Shown here: piece after piece, positions 10,341-17,905 of the stretch | Layout of the letters: every line of letters starts with the position of its first letter | How positions within the stretch are numbered: position 1 is the stretch's first letter | NCBI GenBank assembly: GCA_965227065.1 | Contig: CBDDFN010000020.1 | Location: forward strand, 744,001 to 808,000 | DNA from: CBDDFN01 sp965227065 | Lineage (GTDB): Bacteria > Pseudomonadota > Alphaproteobacteria > SPJN01 | Direction of reading: 5' to 3' | Length of the DNA stretch: 64,000 nt | Position numbers and translations under genes: made by a program | The notes under the pieces: generated by a model | The model's input: the letters and a program-made list of their open reading frames with translations, nothing else | What the model was told of the DNA's origin: nothing | Databases searched by the model: none

Positions 10341-10841
10341 ATGACGCCTGATCACTTCCATATGCTGGCCCGTTACAACAAGGCCGCCAATGAACGGCTT
10401 TATGCGGCCTGTGCGGCGTTGCCGGATACCGACCGCAAGGCTGATCGCAAGGCGTTCTTCACCTCAATCCACGGCACGCTCAATCATCTGTTGCTGGGCG
10501 ACACAATGTGGATGGACCGTTTTGAACATTTGCCGCTCACCCCAATGGCATTGGATACCGAGCTTTACGGTGATTTCGATGCGCTCAAAGAGGCGCGGAT
10601 TGATATGGATTTGCGGATTGAACAATTCATGCTGCATCTGACGGTTGAACGGCTCGATGGCTGCCTGATCTGGGAAAGTGTCAGCCTGGGCAAGCGGTTT
10701 GAGCATCCCTTGCCGCTGCTGATTGCCCATCTGTTCAATCACCAGACCCATCATCGTGGACAAGTGCATCACATGCTGTCCGACGCGGGGTTGGAACCGC
10801 CCACGCTCGACATGATCCCGGTTTTGATGAACCTCAGCTAA
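10341..10841 (+). CDS. DinB-family (damage-inducible fold) protein
   Basis: Four-helix bundle protein of the DinB/YfiT type, usually binding a metal through three histidines. The 166-residue sequence has the expected set: HGTLNHLLLGDTMWMDRF near residue 45 and the C-terminal HLFNHQTHHRGQVHHML. Members act as thiol-dependent transferases or isomerases, but the substrate cannot be read from sequence. It is not the DNA polymerase that shares the name dinB. Its last 8 bases overlap the 3' end of the convergent panC gene. Confidence 0.88.
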   Translation: MTPDHFHMLARYNKAANERLYAACAALPDTDRKADRKAFFTSIHGTLNHLLLGDTMWMDRFEHLPLTPMALDTELYGDFDALKEARIDMDLRIEQFMLHLTVERLDGCLIWESVSLGKRFEHPLPLLIAHLFNHQTHHRGQVHHMLSDAGLEPPTLDMIPVLMNLS

Positions 10842-11688
10842 CCGCCATATTGTCGATGAGGCGCGCGGGGCCGACATGGGCGGCGACGAAGACGCGGGCA
10901 GGCCCGGTGACGGGCCCGTCAATCAGCTCCAGCGTTTCTGCATCGCGCAGATCGAGATAGTCGATGCGCTCAATCCCGGCGGCCATCAGGATTTGACCAC
11001 CTTTCACAATCGCTTGCGGCGCGGTGTCACCGGATTTGACGGCCTCAATCACGGCTTTGAGGGCTTTGTTGAGGGCGAGCGCCTGCGCGCGATCGTCAGC
11101 CGACAGATATTTGTTGCGGGAACTGGTCGCCAGCCCGTCTGCGTCACGCACCAAAGGCGCGCCAATGATCTCGGTGGGGATATTAAGGTCGCGCACCATT
11201 CGCTTGATCACCAGCAATTGCTGATAGTCCTTTTCTCCGAACACGGCGACATGGGCGAGGGCCTGCAACAGCAATTTTGCCACCACAATCGCTACCCCGC
11301 CAAAAAAGTGCGGGCGGCTGTCACCGCACAGCCCTTGCGAGATGCCGTCCACCTGAATGCTGGTAGAGAAATGGTCTGGATACATTTCATCGCGTGCCGG
11401 CGCATAGATCAAATGACCGCCCCGCTCGGCCACCATGGCGGCATCATCGGCCTCCTGCCTTGGATAGGCGTCAAAGTCTTCATGGGGCGCAAATTGCGTC
11501 GGGTTGACAAAGATGGAGACGATGATGCGGTCGGCTTTTGTCTTGGCTTCGTCAATCAGGCTCATATGCCCGATATGAAGCGCCCCCATGGTCGGCACCA
11601 AAGCAACCTTCAGACCCTCTTGCTTCCAAACCTCAACTTGCGCGCGCAAGTCTTTGACTGTTCTGACAATTTTGATGTCGCCGCTCAT
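10834..11688 (-). CDS. panC: Pantothenate synthetase
   Basis: Joins pantoate and beta-alanine using ATP, the last step to vitamin B5. The 284-residue product has the nucleotidyltransferase signature VPTMGALHIGHMSLI, SIFVNPTQFAPHEDFDAYPR, DGISQGLCGDSRPHFFGGVA, VFGEKDYQQL and the KMSKS-like SSRNKYLS. The start is set at ATG 11688 (MSGDIKIV) by family length; ATG 11700 four codons upstream is an alternative. The much longer open frame upstream runs into the divergent mipZ and is not coding. It lies head-to-head with mipZ and tail-to-tail with the DinB-like gene. Confidence 0.95.
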   Translation of the reverse strand: MSGDIKIVRTVKDLRAQVEVWKQEGLKVALVPTMGALHIGHMSLIDEAKTKADRIIVSIFVNPTQFAPHEDFDAYPRQEADDAAMVAERGGHLIYAPARDEMYPDHFSTSIQVDGISQGLCGDSRPHFFGGVAIVVAKLLLQALAHVAVFGEKDYQQLLVIKRMVRDLNIPTEIIGAPLVRDADGLATSSRNKYLSADDRAQALALNKALKAVIEAVKSGDTAPQAIVKGGQILMAAGIERIDYLDLRDAETLELIDGPVTGPARVFVAAHVGPARLIDNMAVS

Positions 11689-11796
11689 CTTTTCATCCAT
11701 CGGAAACTTTTGCCGCACGATAAGCCCAACGACACGCATTGCAAGCACAATGGACCCGCGCCCATCATAGGGGTGATTCGGGATGAGGGAGGCGAA

Positions 11797-12618
11797 ATGG
11801 CGCCGCATATTCTGGTGCTGGGCAATGAAAAAGGCGGGTCGGGAAAATCGACCACCGCCATGCATGTCACCATTGCACTGCTCAAGCTCGGCGCATCGGT
11901 CCATGTGATCGATCTTGATGCGCGGCAACGCTCTTTAACCCGTTATCTTGAAAACCGGGAGGGCTGGCTGTCGCGCAATGGGGTGAAACTTGGAATGCCG
12001 ACACGCTCGCTGGTGCCACGGGCCGAGTTCGACACGCGGGCGGAAAATGAAAGTGATGAGCTTGCCCGCTTTGAAGCGGCCATGGGCGAAGGCGAGGCCG
12101 CCGATTTCATTGTGATCGATTGTCCCGGCGCCGACACGCATCTGGCGCGGCTGGGTCATTCGGTGGCCCATACGCTGATCACGCCGATGAATGACAGCTT
12201 TGTTGATTTCGACCTGATCGGCACCATCGACCCCGACACATATGAGGTCGTCAAGCCCAGCCTTTATGCCGAACTGGTGTGGGAGGGGCGCAAACGACGC
12301 ATGATGGCGCGCCAGGCCAGCATTGACTGGGTTATTCTGCGCAACCGGCTGCAACAGACCGACGCCCACAATAAACGCCGGGTGGGGGCGGCCCTTGATG
12401 CGCTGGCCCCACGCATCGGCTTTCGCGTTGCGCCGGGCTTTGGCGAGCGGGTGATCTATCGTGAGCTGTTTCCCAATGGGCTGACTTTGCTTGATTTGAC
12501 CAACAAGGCGGTGGATGTCAGCCTGACCATGAGCCATCTGGCGGCCCGCAATGAGTTGCGGGCGCTGATCGAGGCGCTGGAAATTGAGGGTGTGTCAGAG
12601 CGCGCGCATGAGCTTTAG
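11797..12618 (+). CDS. mipZ: Division-plane positioning ATPase MipZ
   Basis: ParA-like ATPase that forms a gradient from ParB at the chromosome origin and blocks FtsZ assembly away from midcell. It was characterised in Caulobacter and is confined mainly to alphaproteobacteria. The 273-residue protein begins with the deviant Walker A LGNEKGGSGKST (residues 7-18) and DLDARQRSLTRYLENR. It carries MipZ-specific blocks absent from ordinary ParA: TPMNDSFVDFDLIGTIDP, SLYAELVWEGRKRR, DWVILRNRL and VIYRELFPNGLTLLDL. The ATG at 11797 follows GAGGGAGGCGA. An open frame extends far upstream, but that part is antisense to panC. Confidence 0.95.
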   Translation: MAPHILVLGNEKGGSGKSTTAMHVTIALLKLGASVHVIDLDARQRSLTRYLENREGWLSRNGVKLGMPTRSLVPRAEFDTRAENESDELARFEAAMGEGEAADFIVIDCPGADTHLARLGHSVAHTLITPMNDSFVDFDLIGTIDPDTYEVVKPSLYAELVWEGRKRRMMARQASIDWVILRNRLQQTDAHNKRRVGAALDALAPRIGFRVAPGFGERVIYRELFPNGLTLLDLTNKAVDVSLTMSHLAARNELRALIEALEIEGVSERAHEL

Positions 12619-12635
12619 CTCTGGACAAGAAGCCA

Positions 12636-13361
12636 TTGAATTCCAATCTTAAGGATATGGGAAAAGACATCACCAAGACCGAAGATGCGTCCGGCATTGC
12701 AGGCTTTCTTGACAAGGTGGCCCGCACGCCGTTGCGGCGTGGCGAGACAGGCCGGGGGCGGCTGATCTTTGCACTCGATGCCACCATGAGCCGGGAGCAA
12801 AGCTGGGATCACGCCATGCATATCCAGGCCGATATGTTTGACGGCGTGGCCGAGCTTGGCGGACTTGATATTCAGCTGGCCTGGTTTCGCGGCTTTCGCG
12901 AGTTCAAGACTTCAAAATTCGTGTCCGAGTCCGACGCGCTGATGAAAGAGATGGTCGGCGTGTCGTGCGAGGCTGGCCTCACCCAAATGGGCCGTCTGCT
13001 GCGCCATACGCTCAAAGAAACCCGCAAGAAACGGGTGAATGCCTGCGTCTATATCGGCGACTGTTTTGAAGAACCGATTGATCCGGTGGCCGATCTTGCC
13101 GGACAGTTGGGGCTTGAAGGCGTGCCGCTGTTTTTGTTCCATGAAGGCCATGACGCCCGTGCCAAGCAGGCCTTTGAACAGTTTGCCAAATTATCGGGCG
13201 GGGCGGCGGTCGCCTTTGACCCTCATGCGCGGGATCAGCTGCGCGCTTTGTTGAAGGCAGTCGCGACGTATGCCAGTGGTGGCACCGAGCAGCTTGAGCG
13301 TCTGGCCGACCGGGATGGCGGACCCGTGACGCTGCTGACCCAACAGATGCGGAGCCGTTAA
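12636..13361 (+). CDS. VWA-domain-like protein downstream of mipZ
   Basis: 241-residue cytoplasmic protein. The segment RLIFALDATMSREQSWDHA carries a MIDAS-like DxTxS motif, as in von Willebrand A domains that bind metal and a protein partner. Later blocks are LDIQLAWFRGFREFK and VNACVYIGDCFEEPIDP. The VWA reading is from motif and fold pattern, not from a known function. The start is TTG at 12636 (preceded by GGACAAGAAG) or ATG at 12657, where the Shine-Dalgarno is too close. It stands between mipZ and a membrane J-domain gene, whose start overlaps its stop as TAATG, so the three are likely coexpressed. Confidence 0.75.
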   Translation: MNSNLKDMGKDITKTEDASGIAGFLDKVARTPLRRGETGRGRLIFALDATMSREQSWDHAMHIQADMFDGVAELGGLDIQLAWFRGFREFKTSKFVSESDALMKEMVGVSCEAGLTQMGRLLRHTLKETRKKRVNACVYIGDCFEEPIDPVADLAGQLGLEGVPLFLFHEGHDARAKQAFEQFAKLSGGAAVAFDPHARDQLRALLKAVATYASGGTEQLERLADRDGGPVTLLTQQMRSR

Positions 13362-14065
13362 TGGCCTATCTTCTTGCCGGAATTTTGAGCTTTCTGGGCC
13401 TTATGCTGCTCGCCCAGGCCCTGCGCAATGGCGATCCGCACAAGATTGCCCAGGGCTTGCGGTTTGGTGCGGCGTCGGCCTTTGGATTGCTCGCTGTATT
13501 TTTCCTCGTCACGGGCCGGTTTCCCGCCGCCATTCCCTTTGCGCTGTTGACCTTGCTGGTGCTGCAAAAAGGGCTGATGCGGCGGCTTGTGGGCGGGACA
13601 GGCCAGTCAGGCCCCAAAAGCGCGGGCGGGTCGCAATCAGGGGTTGAAACCGCAACCCTACGCATGAGCCTTGATCACCGCACCGGAACCCTGGATGGCG
13701 AGATTTTGCAAGGGGCTTGGGCCGGTAAATATCTGTCAGAGCTCAACTTATCCACAGTCATTGAGTTGCGAAATTGGGCGGTGGCGCATGATCCAGCCTC
13801 TGTCGCGTTGATTGAATCCTATCTGGACCGCACCCACACAGGCTGGCGGGGCCGGTCGAACCAGTCCGATGGTGGCCAGAACGGTGGATATGGGATGACA
13901 CGGGCCAAGGCGCTGGAGATTTTGGGTTTGGATGAGGGCGCAAGCGATGACGCCATCAAGGCCGCCCACCGCCGGATGATGCAGGAGGCGCACCCCGATC
14001 ATGGGGGATCTCCTGAATGGGCGGCTGAGCTTAACGCCGCCAAAGATTGCCTGCTTGGCCGGTAA
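13361..14065 (+). CDS. Membrane-anchored J-domain protein
   Basis: 234 residues: two N-terminal hydrophobic segments (about residues 2-20 and 35-68) anchor it in the inner membrane, followed by a linker and a C-terminal J domain. The J domain reads ALEILGLDEGASDDAIKAAHRRMMQEAHPDHGGSPEW, with the essential HPD, and ends in NAAKDCLLGR. A membrane anchor followed by a C-terminal J domain resembles mitochondrial Pam18/Tim14 and the DnaJ-like proteins next to mipZ in related bacteria. It should stimulate DnaK at the membrane; the client is unknown. A DnaA-box sequence lies inside the gene at 13748-13756. Confidence 0.85.
   Translation: MAYLLAGILSFLGLMLLAQALRNGDPHKIAQGLRFGAASAFGLLAVFFLVTGRFPAAIPFALLTLLVLQKGLMRRLVGGTGQSGPKSAGGSQSGVETATLRMSLDHRTGTLDGEILQGAWAGKYLSELNLSTVIELRNWAVAHDPASVALIESYLDRTHTGWRGRSNQSDGGQNGGYGMTRAKALEILGLDEGASDDAIKAAHRRMMQEAHPDHGGSPEWAAELNAAKDCLLGR
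13748..13756 (+). promoter_or_regulatory. DnaA box TTATCCACA inside the J-domain gene
   Basis: A perfect match to the high-affinity DnaA box TTATCCACA, 323 bases before the second of two more copies at 14079-14087 and 14152-14160. Alone it could be chance; as one of three in about 410 bases it is less likely to be. Confidence 0.45.
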
Positions 14066-14078
14066 GCTATCCCCCATT

Positions 14079-14160
14079 TTATCCACAGGCTGCGGCAAAG
14101 TGGCGGAAAACTGCCAATTTCTTTGACATTCTGTCATCGAAATTCCATATCTGTGGATAA
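14079..14160 (+). promoter_or_regulatory. Two facing DnaA boxes around a promoter
   Basis: TTATCCACA at 14079-14087 and its reverse complement TGTGGATAA at 14152-14160 face each other across 64 bases. Between them is a perfect -35 element TTGACA (14123-14128) followed after 17 bases by CATATC (14146-14151), a weak -10 element. The predicted start of transcription falls within or next to the second DnaA box, so DnaA binding there could block transcription of the gene at 14196. This is inference from motif positions only. Confidence 0.5.
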
Positions 14161-14162
14161 GT

Positions 14163-14179
14163 ATGGTGCGACGCACCAT
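14163..14179. repeat. Perfect 7-bp palindrome before the gene at 14196
   Basis: ATGGTGC - GAC - GCACCAT is a perfect inverted repeat with a 3-base centre. It begins 3 bases after the second DnaA box and ends a few bases before the GGGGAG ribosome site of the next gene. It could be an operator or a 5' leader hairpin affecting translation. Confidence 0.5.
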
Positions 14180-14195
14180 TTAGGGGAGATCTCTG

Positions 14196-14606
14196 ATGGC
14201 TGAAATTCGGATCAAAGTGAATGGCGAACCGGTCTTTGGTTACACCGAAGAAACGCGGGACCAGATTGATGCCACCTTGGACAAAGTTCCTGGAAGCGCG
14301 GCGCTGAAGGAGGCGGTCCGCAAAGCATCCGACAGTGCTGGTGCCGTCCGCTCCGGCGTCGGCCGCATGGCGCGGTCGGGTTTGAGCTTTGCCCGCGTCG
14401 GCGTGACAGAGACGGCCAAATTCAGTGCCTCGACCAAAAATCTCACGCAAGATCGCGGCGTCCTCAAGGCCCGTGCCGCCGAAGCGGCGGCCAAAGCGGC
14501 CACCGGCGTTCTGCGCCAGGCCGAACGGACCCGCGAAATCGCGACCCAGACCGCGTTTGAGGCGCTGGCCCCTTGGATGCCCGCCAAGCCTGCCGATGCT
14601 GAGTAA
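14196..14606 (+). CDS. Alanine-rich hypothetical protein
   Basis: 136-residue protein that I do not recognise. It starts MAEIRIKVNGEPVFGYTEETRDQIDATL and is then rich in Ala, Lys, Arg and Thr, with a likely helical or coiled-coil centre (KARAAEAAAKAATGVLRQAERTREIA). No signal peptide or membrane segment. A good ribosome site (GGGGAG) precedes ATG 14196, and base composition matches the neighbours, so it is probably a real gene. Its promoter region holds two DnaA boxes and a palindrome, which hints at cell-cycle-linked expression. Its stop overlaps the start of the following lipoprotein gene. Confidence 0.6.
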   Translation: MAEIRIKVNGEPVFGYTEETRDQIDATLDKVPGSAALKEAVRKASDSAGAVRSGVGRMARSGLSFARVGVTETAKFSASTKNLTQDRGVLKARAAEAAAKAATGVLRQAERTREIATQTAFEALAPWMPAKPADAE

Positions 14607-15096
14607 AGGCGCAGACGGCCCCTTGATCTTTCTCCGGCTTCTACCCATCCTCTTGCTCGCCGCCTGCGTAGGCGGTGGGAGAGAGGAGGCCCCCATGATC
14701 GATTTCGCGCTGTTGGAACTTGGGCCCAAACCCAATCAATATTTGGTTTGCCCGGCTGAGTTCTGCCCCAAGGCTGAAGCTCACAGCACTGCGCCGACGT
14801 ATGATGTGCCGGCCCAGAAGCTGCGGGAAGCATTCCTTAAAGTTGCGTTGGAGCAAAAGCGCACCACGGTGGTGGAGCAGGACGAGGCAGCTTTCAAGGT
14901 TGAGCTTGTGCAGCGCTCGGCCATCATGCGGTTTCCCGACACAATTACGGTTCAGTTCATTGCGATTAACGACGCGCAATCGAGCCTTGCGATCTATTCC
15001 CGCTCGCAATATGGCTATTCCGATCTTGGCGTGAACAAGAAGCGGATTGATAGCTGGCTTGAGCTGCTTGAAGCCGAGCTGTCCGCTCAAAAGTGA
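14596..15096 (+). CDS. DUF1499-like lipoprotein
   Basis: 166-residue predicted lipoprotein. The N-terminus has a hydrophobic stretch ending in the lipobox LLAAC (FLRLLPILLLAACVGGG). The C-terminal region contains AIYSRSQYGYSDLGVNKKRIDSWL, the signature block of DUF1499, a family of unknown function. The start is ATG 14596, overlapping the previous stop; the open frame runs further upstream only as a shadow of the preceding gene. It ends 7 bases before clpS but need not share its function. Confidence 0.75.
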   Translation: MLSKGADGPLIFLRLLPILLLAACVGGGREEAPMIDFALLELGPKPNQYLVCPAEFCPKAEAHSTAPTYDVPAQKLREAFLKVALEQKRTTVVEQDEAAFKVELVQRSAIMRFPDTITVQFIAINDAQSSLAIYSRSQYGYSDLGVNKKRIDSWLELLEAELSAQK

Positions 15097-15103
15097 TTAG
15101 GGT

Positions 15104-15514
15104 ATGCGCGTGATGAAGCCGTCCCAACTGATGATGGACGGGGATGAGACTTGCCTTGTCCCCCTGATGCTGATGGCTGGTCCTGAACCCGGTGATCCTG
15201 ACGACAAACAGGATGACGGAACGGGAACCGCTGTTATCACGCGCGAAAAGACTGAAACCAAGCGGCCCGATCTCTATAAAGTTTTGATGCTCAACGATGA
15301 TTACACGCCGATGGAATTCGTCGTGCATGTGCTTGAGCGCTATTTTCAGAAGTCGATCGAAGAAGCGACCCGGATCATGCTGATGGTCCATCAACAGGGG
15401 GTCGGCGTATGTGGTGTTTTCACTTATGAGGTGGCCGAAACAAAGGTCACGCAGGTGATGGACTTTGCGCGCAAACACCAGCATCCTCTTCAATGCACCC
15501 TTGAAAAGGAATAG
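15104..15514 (+). CDS. clpS: ClpS adaptor of the ClpAP protease
   Basis: Adaptor that recognises N-degron substrates and hands them to ClpA. The conserved core is KVLMLNDDYTPMEFVVHVLERYF, then ATRIMLMVHQQGVGVCGVFTYEVAETKVTQV, including the NDD-Y and HxxG substrate-pocket motifs. At 136 residues it is longer than usual because of an N-terminal tail of about 50 residues (acidic GDPDDKQDDGTG). The true start could be internal. clpA follows directly. Confidence 0.95.
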   Translation: MRVMKPSQLMMDGDETCLVPLMLMAGPEPGDPDDKQDDGTGTAVITREKTETKRPDLYKVLMLNDDYTPMEFVVHVLERYFQKSIEEATRIMLMVHQQGVGVCGVFTYEVAETKVTQVMDFARKHQHPLQCTLEKE

Positions 15515-15534
15515 GCTGGGTCGCATTTGAAAGA

Positions 15535-15560
15535 GATGCCCCATCCCGTCGGGGCATCAG
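15535..15560 (+). repeat. Hairpin between clpS and clpA
   Basis: GATGCCCC and GGGGCATC form an 8-bp stem around ATCCCGTC-like bases, directly upstream of the clpA ribosome site. It has no T tract, so it is not a standard terminator. It may stabilise or attenuate the clpA part of the transcript. Its position outside the coding frame supports the GTG start at 15575 for clpA. Confidence 0.5.
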
Positions 15561-15574
15561 AAGAGGAGAAACCG

Positions 15575-17905
15575 GTGCCGTCATTTTCGCCGGAGCTTGA
15601 AAAAACCTTTGGCCGCGCACTCGCCGCGGCCAATGAACGCCATCATGAATATGCCACGCTGGAGCACCTTCTGTTCGCCCTGTGCGACGATCCCGATGCG
15701 ATCCAGGTGTTTGAAGCCTGCGATGTCGAGGTTGAAAGCCTTCGCATGACAGTGCGCAGTTTCATCGACCATGAATTGATGGAATTGATCGCGCCTGATC
15801 GCGAAACCGATGCCGAACCCACCGCAGCCTTCCACCGGGTTGTCCAGCGGGCGGCCATTCATGTTCAAAGCTCGGGCCGCGAAGAGGTGACCGGCGCCAA
15901 TGTGCTGGTGGCAATTTTTGCCGAGCGTGAAAGCCATGCCGCCTTCTTCCTGCAAGAACGCAACATGACCCGCTTTGATGCGGTCAATTTCATTTCCCAC
16001 GGTATCGCCAAACGCGCGGGCGCGTCTGAAACCCGGCCCGTCTCGGGCGCAAGCGAAATGGCGCAAGGCGAAGAGGTCGTCAAAGACGGCGAAGCCGCAC
16101 TTGATGCCTATTGCGTCAATCTCAATCAAAAGGCCAAGGATGGCCGGATTGACCCGTTGATCGGCCGTGATTCAGAAATTGAGCGCACGATCCAGATCCT
16201 GTGCCGCCGCAACAAAAACAATCCGCTTCTGGTCGGTGATCCCGGTGTGGGTAAAACCGCCATTGCCGAGGGGCTGGCCCGCCGCATTGTCGAAGGCGAG
16301 GTGCCCGAAGTTCTGGCTGAAGCCACCATTTTTGCGCTCGATATGGGCGCGCTTTTGGCCGGGACGCGCTATCGCGGTGATTTTGAAGAGCGGCTGAAAG
16401 CCGTCGTCAAAGAAATTGAAGAGATCGACCACGCGATCCTGTTTATCGATGAAATCCATACGGTGATCGGCGCAGGGGCAACCTCGGGCGGGGCCATGGA
16501 TGCGTCCAACCTGCTCAAGCCCGCGCTCCAGCAAGGCGTGCTGCGCTGCATGGGTTCAACCACCTATAAAGAATTCCGCAACCATTTCGAAAAAGACCGC
16601 GCGCTCTTGCGCCGGTTCCAGAAAATCGATGTGGTGGAGCCGACGGTCGAAGACGCGATCAAGATCATGCAGGGCCTCAAACCCTATTTTGAGGAGTATC
16701 ACGGGGTTACCTACACTGATGATGCGCTCAAATCCGCGGTTGAGCTGTCGTCGAAATATATTGGCGACCGCAAACTGCCCGACAAAGCCATTGATGTGAT
16801 CGACGAGGTCGGCGCGGCCCAGCAATTGCTGAGCGAAGACAAGCGCAACAACACGATCGATGTTCATCAGATCGAAGAGGTTGTGGCCAAGATTGCCCGC
16901 ATTCCTCCCAAATCTGTGTCCAAGAACGACAAATCGGTGCTGGAGGATCTGGAAAAGAGCCTCAAGCGCGTTGTGTTTGGTCAGAACCCGGCCATCGAAG
17001 CCCTGGCGTCGGCGATCAAGCTTGCGCGCGCGGGCTTGCGGGAGCCTGAAAAGCCCGTGGGCAATTATCTGTTCTCCGGTCCCACCGGGGTCGGCAAGAC
17101 CGAAGTTGCCAAACAGCTGGCCTCAGCGCTGGGTGTCGAATTGCTGCGCTTTGACATGTCGGAATATATGGAACGCCATGCCGTGTCCCGGCTGATCGGC
17201 GCACCGCCAGGCTATGTCGGCTATGATCAGGGCGGTCTGCTGACCGATGGGGTGGATCAGCATCCCCATTGCGTGCTGCTGCTTGACGAGATCGAGAAAG
17301 CCCATCCCGACGTCTTCAATGTGCTGTTGCAGGTGATGGACCATGGCAAGCTGACCGATCATTCAGGCAAGGCGGTCGATTTCCGCAATGTCATCCTGAT
17401 CATGACGTCCAATGCGGGCGCGGCTGAAATGGCCAAATCGGCCATTGGATTTGGCCGTGAGGTGCGCACCGGCGATGATGAAGAGGCGATCAATCGCACC
17501 TTCTCGCCCGAGTTCCGCAACCGTCTTGATGCGGTCATCCCCTTTGCGCCGCTGGGCCCCGAAATCATTGCCCGCGTGGTTGAGAAATTCGTGCTTGAAC
17601 TTGAAGCGCAACTCAGTGACCGCAATGTTGTGTTTGAGCTGTCGGACGAGGCCAATCAGTGGATTGCCAAGCGCGGCTATGACGACAAGATGGGCGCGCG
17701 GCCCTTGGCACGGGTCATTCAGGATCACATCAAAAAGCCGTTGGCCGACGAAATCCTGTTTGGCGAGCTGCAAGAAGGCGGGGTGGTCCGCGTCACGGTT
17801 GACGATGACAAGCTCGCCTTTGAACTGATCTCCGAAAAAGGTCAGCGCGCCATTGGCAAATCGAATGAGCCGCCGCGCCTGCCTGAGCCGCAAGGCGCGA
17901 AATAA
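15575..17905 (+). CDS. clpA: ATP-dependent Clp protease ATPase ClpA
   Basis: Hexameric AAA+ unfoldase that feeds substrates to ClpP. About 776 residues: an N-terminal Clp-N domain (HHEYATLEHLLFALCDDP), first AAA+ module with LLVGDPGVGKTAIAEGLARR and FIDEIHTVIGAGA, and second module with FSGPTGVGKTEVAKQLA, LLLDEIEKAHPDVFNVLLQVMD and GARPLARVI. The start is GTG 15575, which gives the family-typical PSFSPELEK and follows AGAGGAGAAA. An earlier in-frame TTG at 15527 would put a hairpin into the coding region. No coiled-coil M domain is present, so it is ClpA rather than ClpB. It sits directly after its adaptor clpS. Confidence 0.96.
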   Translation: MPSFSPELEKTFGRALAAANERHHEYATLEHLLFALCDDPDAIQVFEACDVEVESLRMTVRSFIDHELMELIAPDRETDAEPTAAFHRVVQRAAIHVQSSGREEVTGANVLVAIFAERESHAAFFLQERNMTRFDAVNFISHGIAKRAGASETRPVSGASEMAQGEEVVKDGEAALDAYCVNLNQKAKDGRIDPLIGRDSEIERTIQILCRRNKNNPLLVGDPGVGKTAIAEGLARRIVEGEVPEVLAEATIFALDMGALLAGTRYRGDFEERLKAVVKEIEEIDHAILFIDEIHTVIGAGATSGGAMDASNLLKPALQQGVLRCMGSTTYKEFRNHFEKDRALLRRFQKIDVVEPTVEDAIKIMQGLKPYFEEYHGVTYTDDALKSAVELSSKYIGDRKLPDKAIDVIDEVGAAQQLLSEDKRNNTIDVHQIEEVVAKIARIPPKSVSKNDKSVLEDLEKSLKRVVFGQNPAIEALASAIKLARAGLREPEKPVGNYLFSGPTGVGKTEVAKQLASALGVELLRFDMSEYMERHAVSRLIGAPPGYVGYDQGGLLTDGVDQHPHCVLLLDEIEKAHPDVFNVLLQVMDHGKLTDHSGKAVDFRNVILIMTSNAGAAEMAKSAIGFGREVRTGDDEEAINRTFSPEFRNRLDAVIPFAPLGPEIIARVVEKFVLELEAQLSDRNVVFELSDEANQWIAKRGYDDKMGARPLARVIQDHIKKPLADEILFGELQEGGVVRVTVDDDKLAFELISEKGQRAIGKSNEPPRLPEPQGAK

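Noticed and set aside
10876..11796. Long open frame upstream of mipZ as an N-terminal extension
   Set aside because: It is antisense to panC, and the mipZ start at 11797 has a strong ribosome site and the family-typical N-terminus.
13748..14180. The DnaA boxes as a chromosomal origin
   Set aside because: Only three boxes, one of them inside a gene, no long A+T-rich unwinding stretch, and none of the usual origin-neighbour genes. A regulatory role is more economical.
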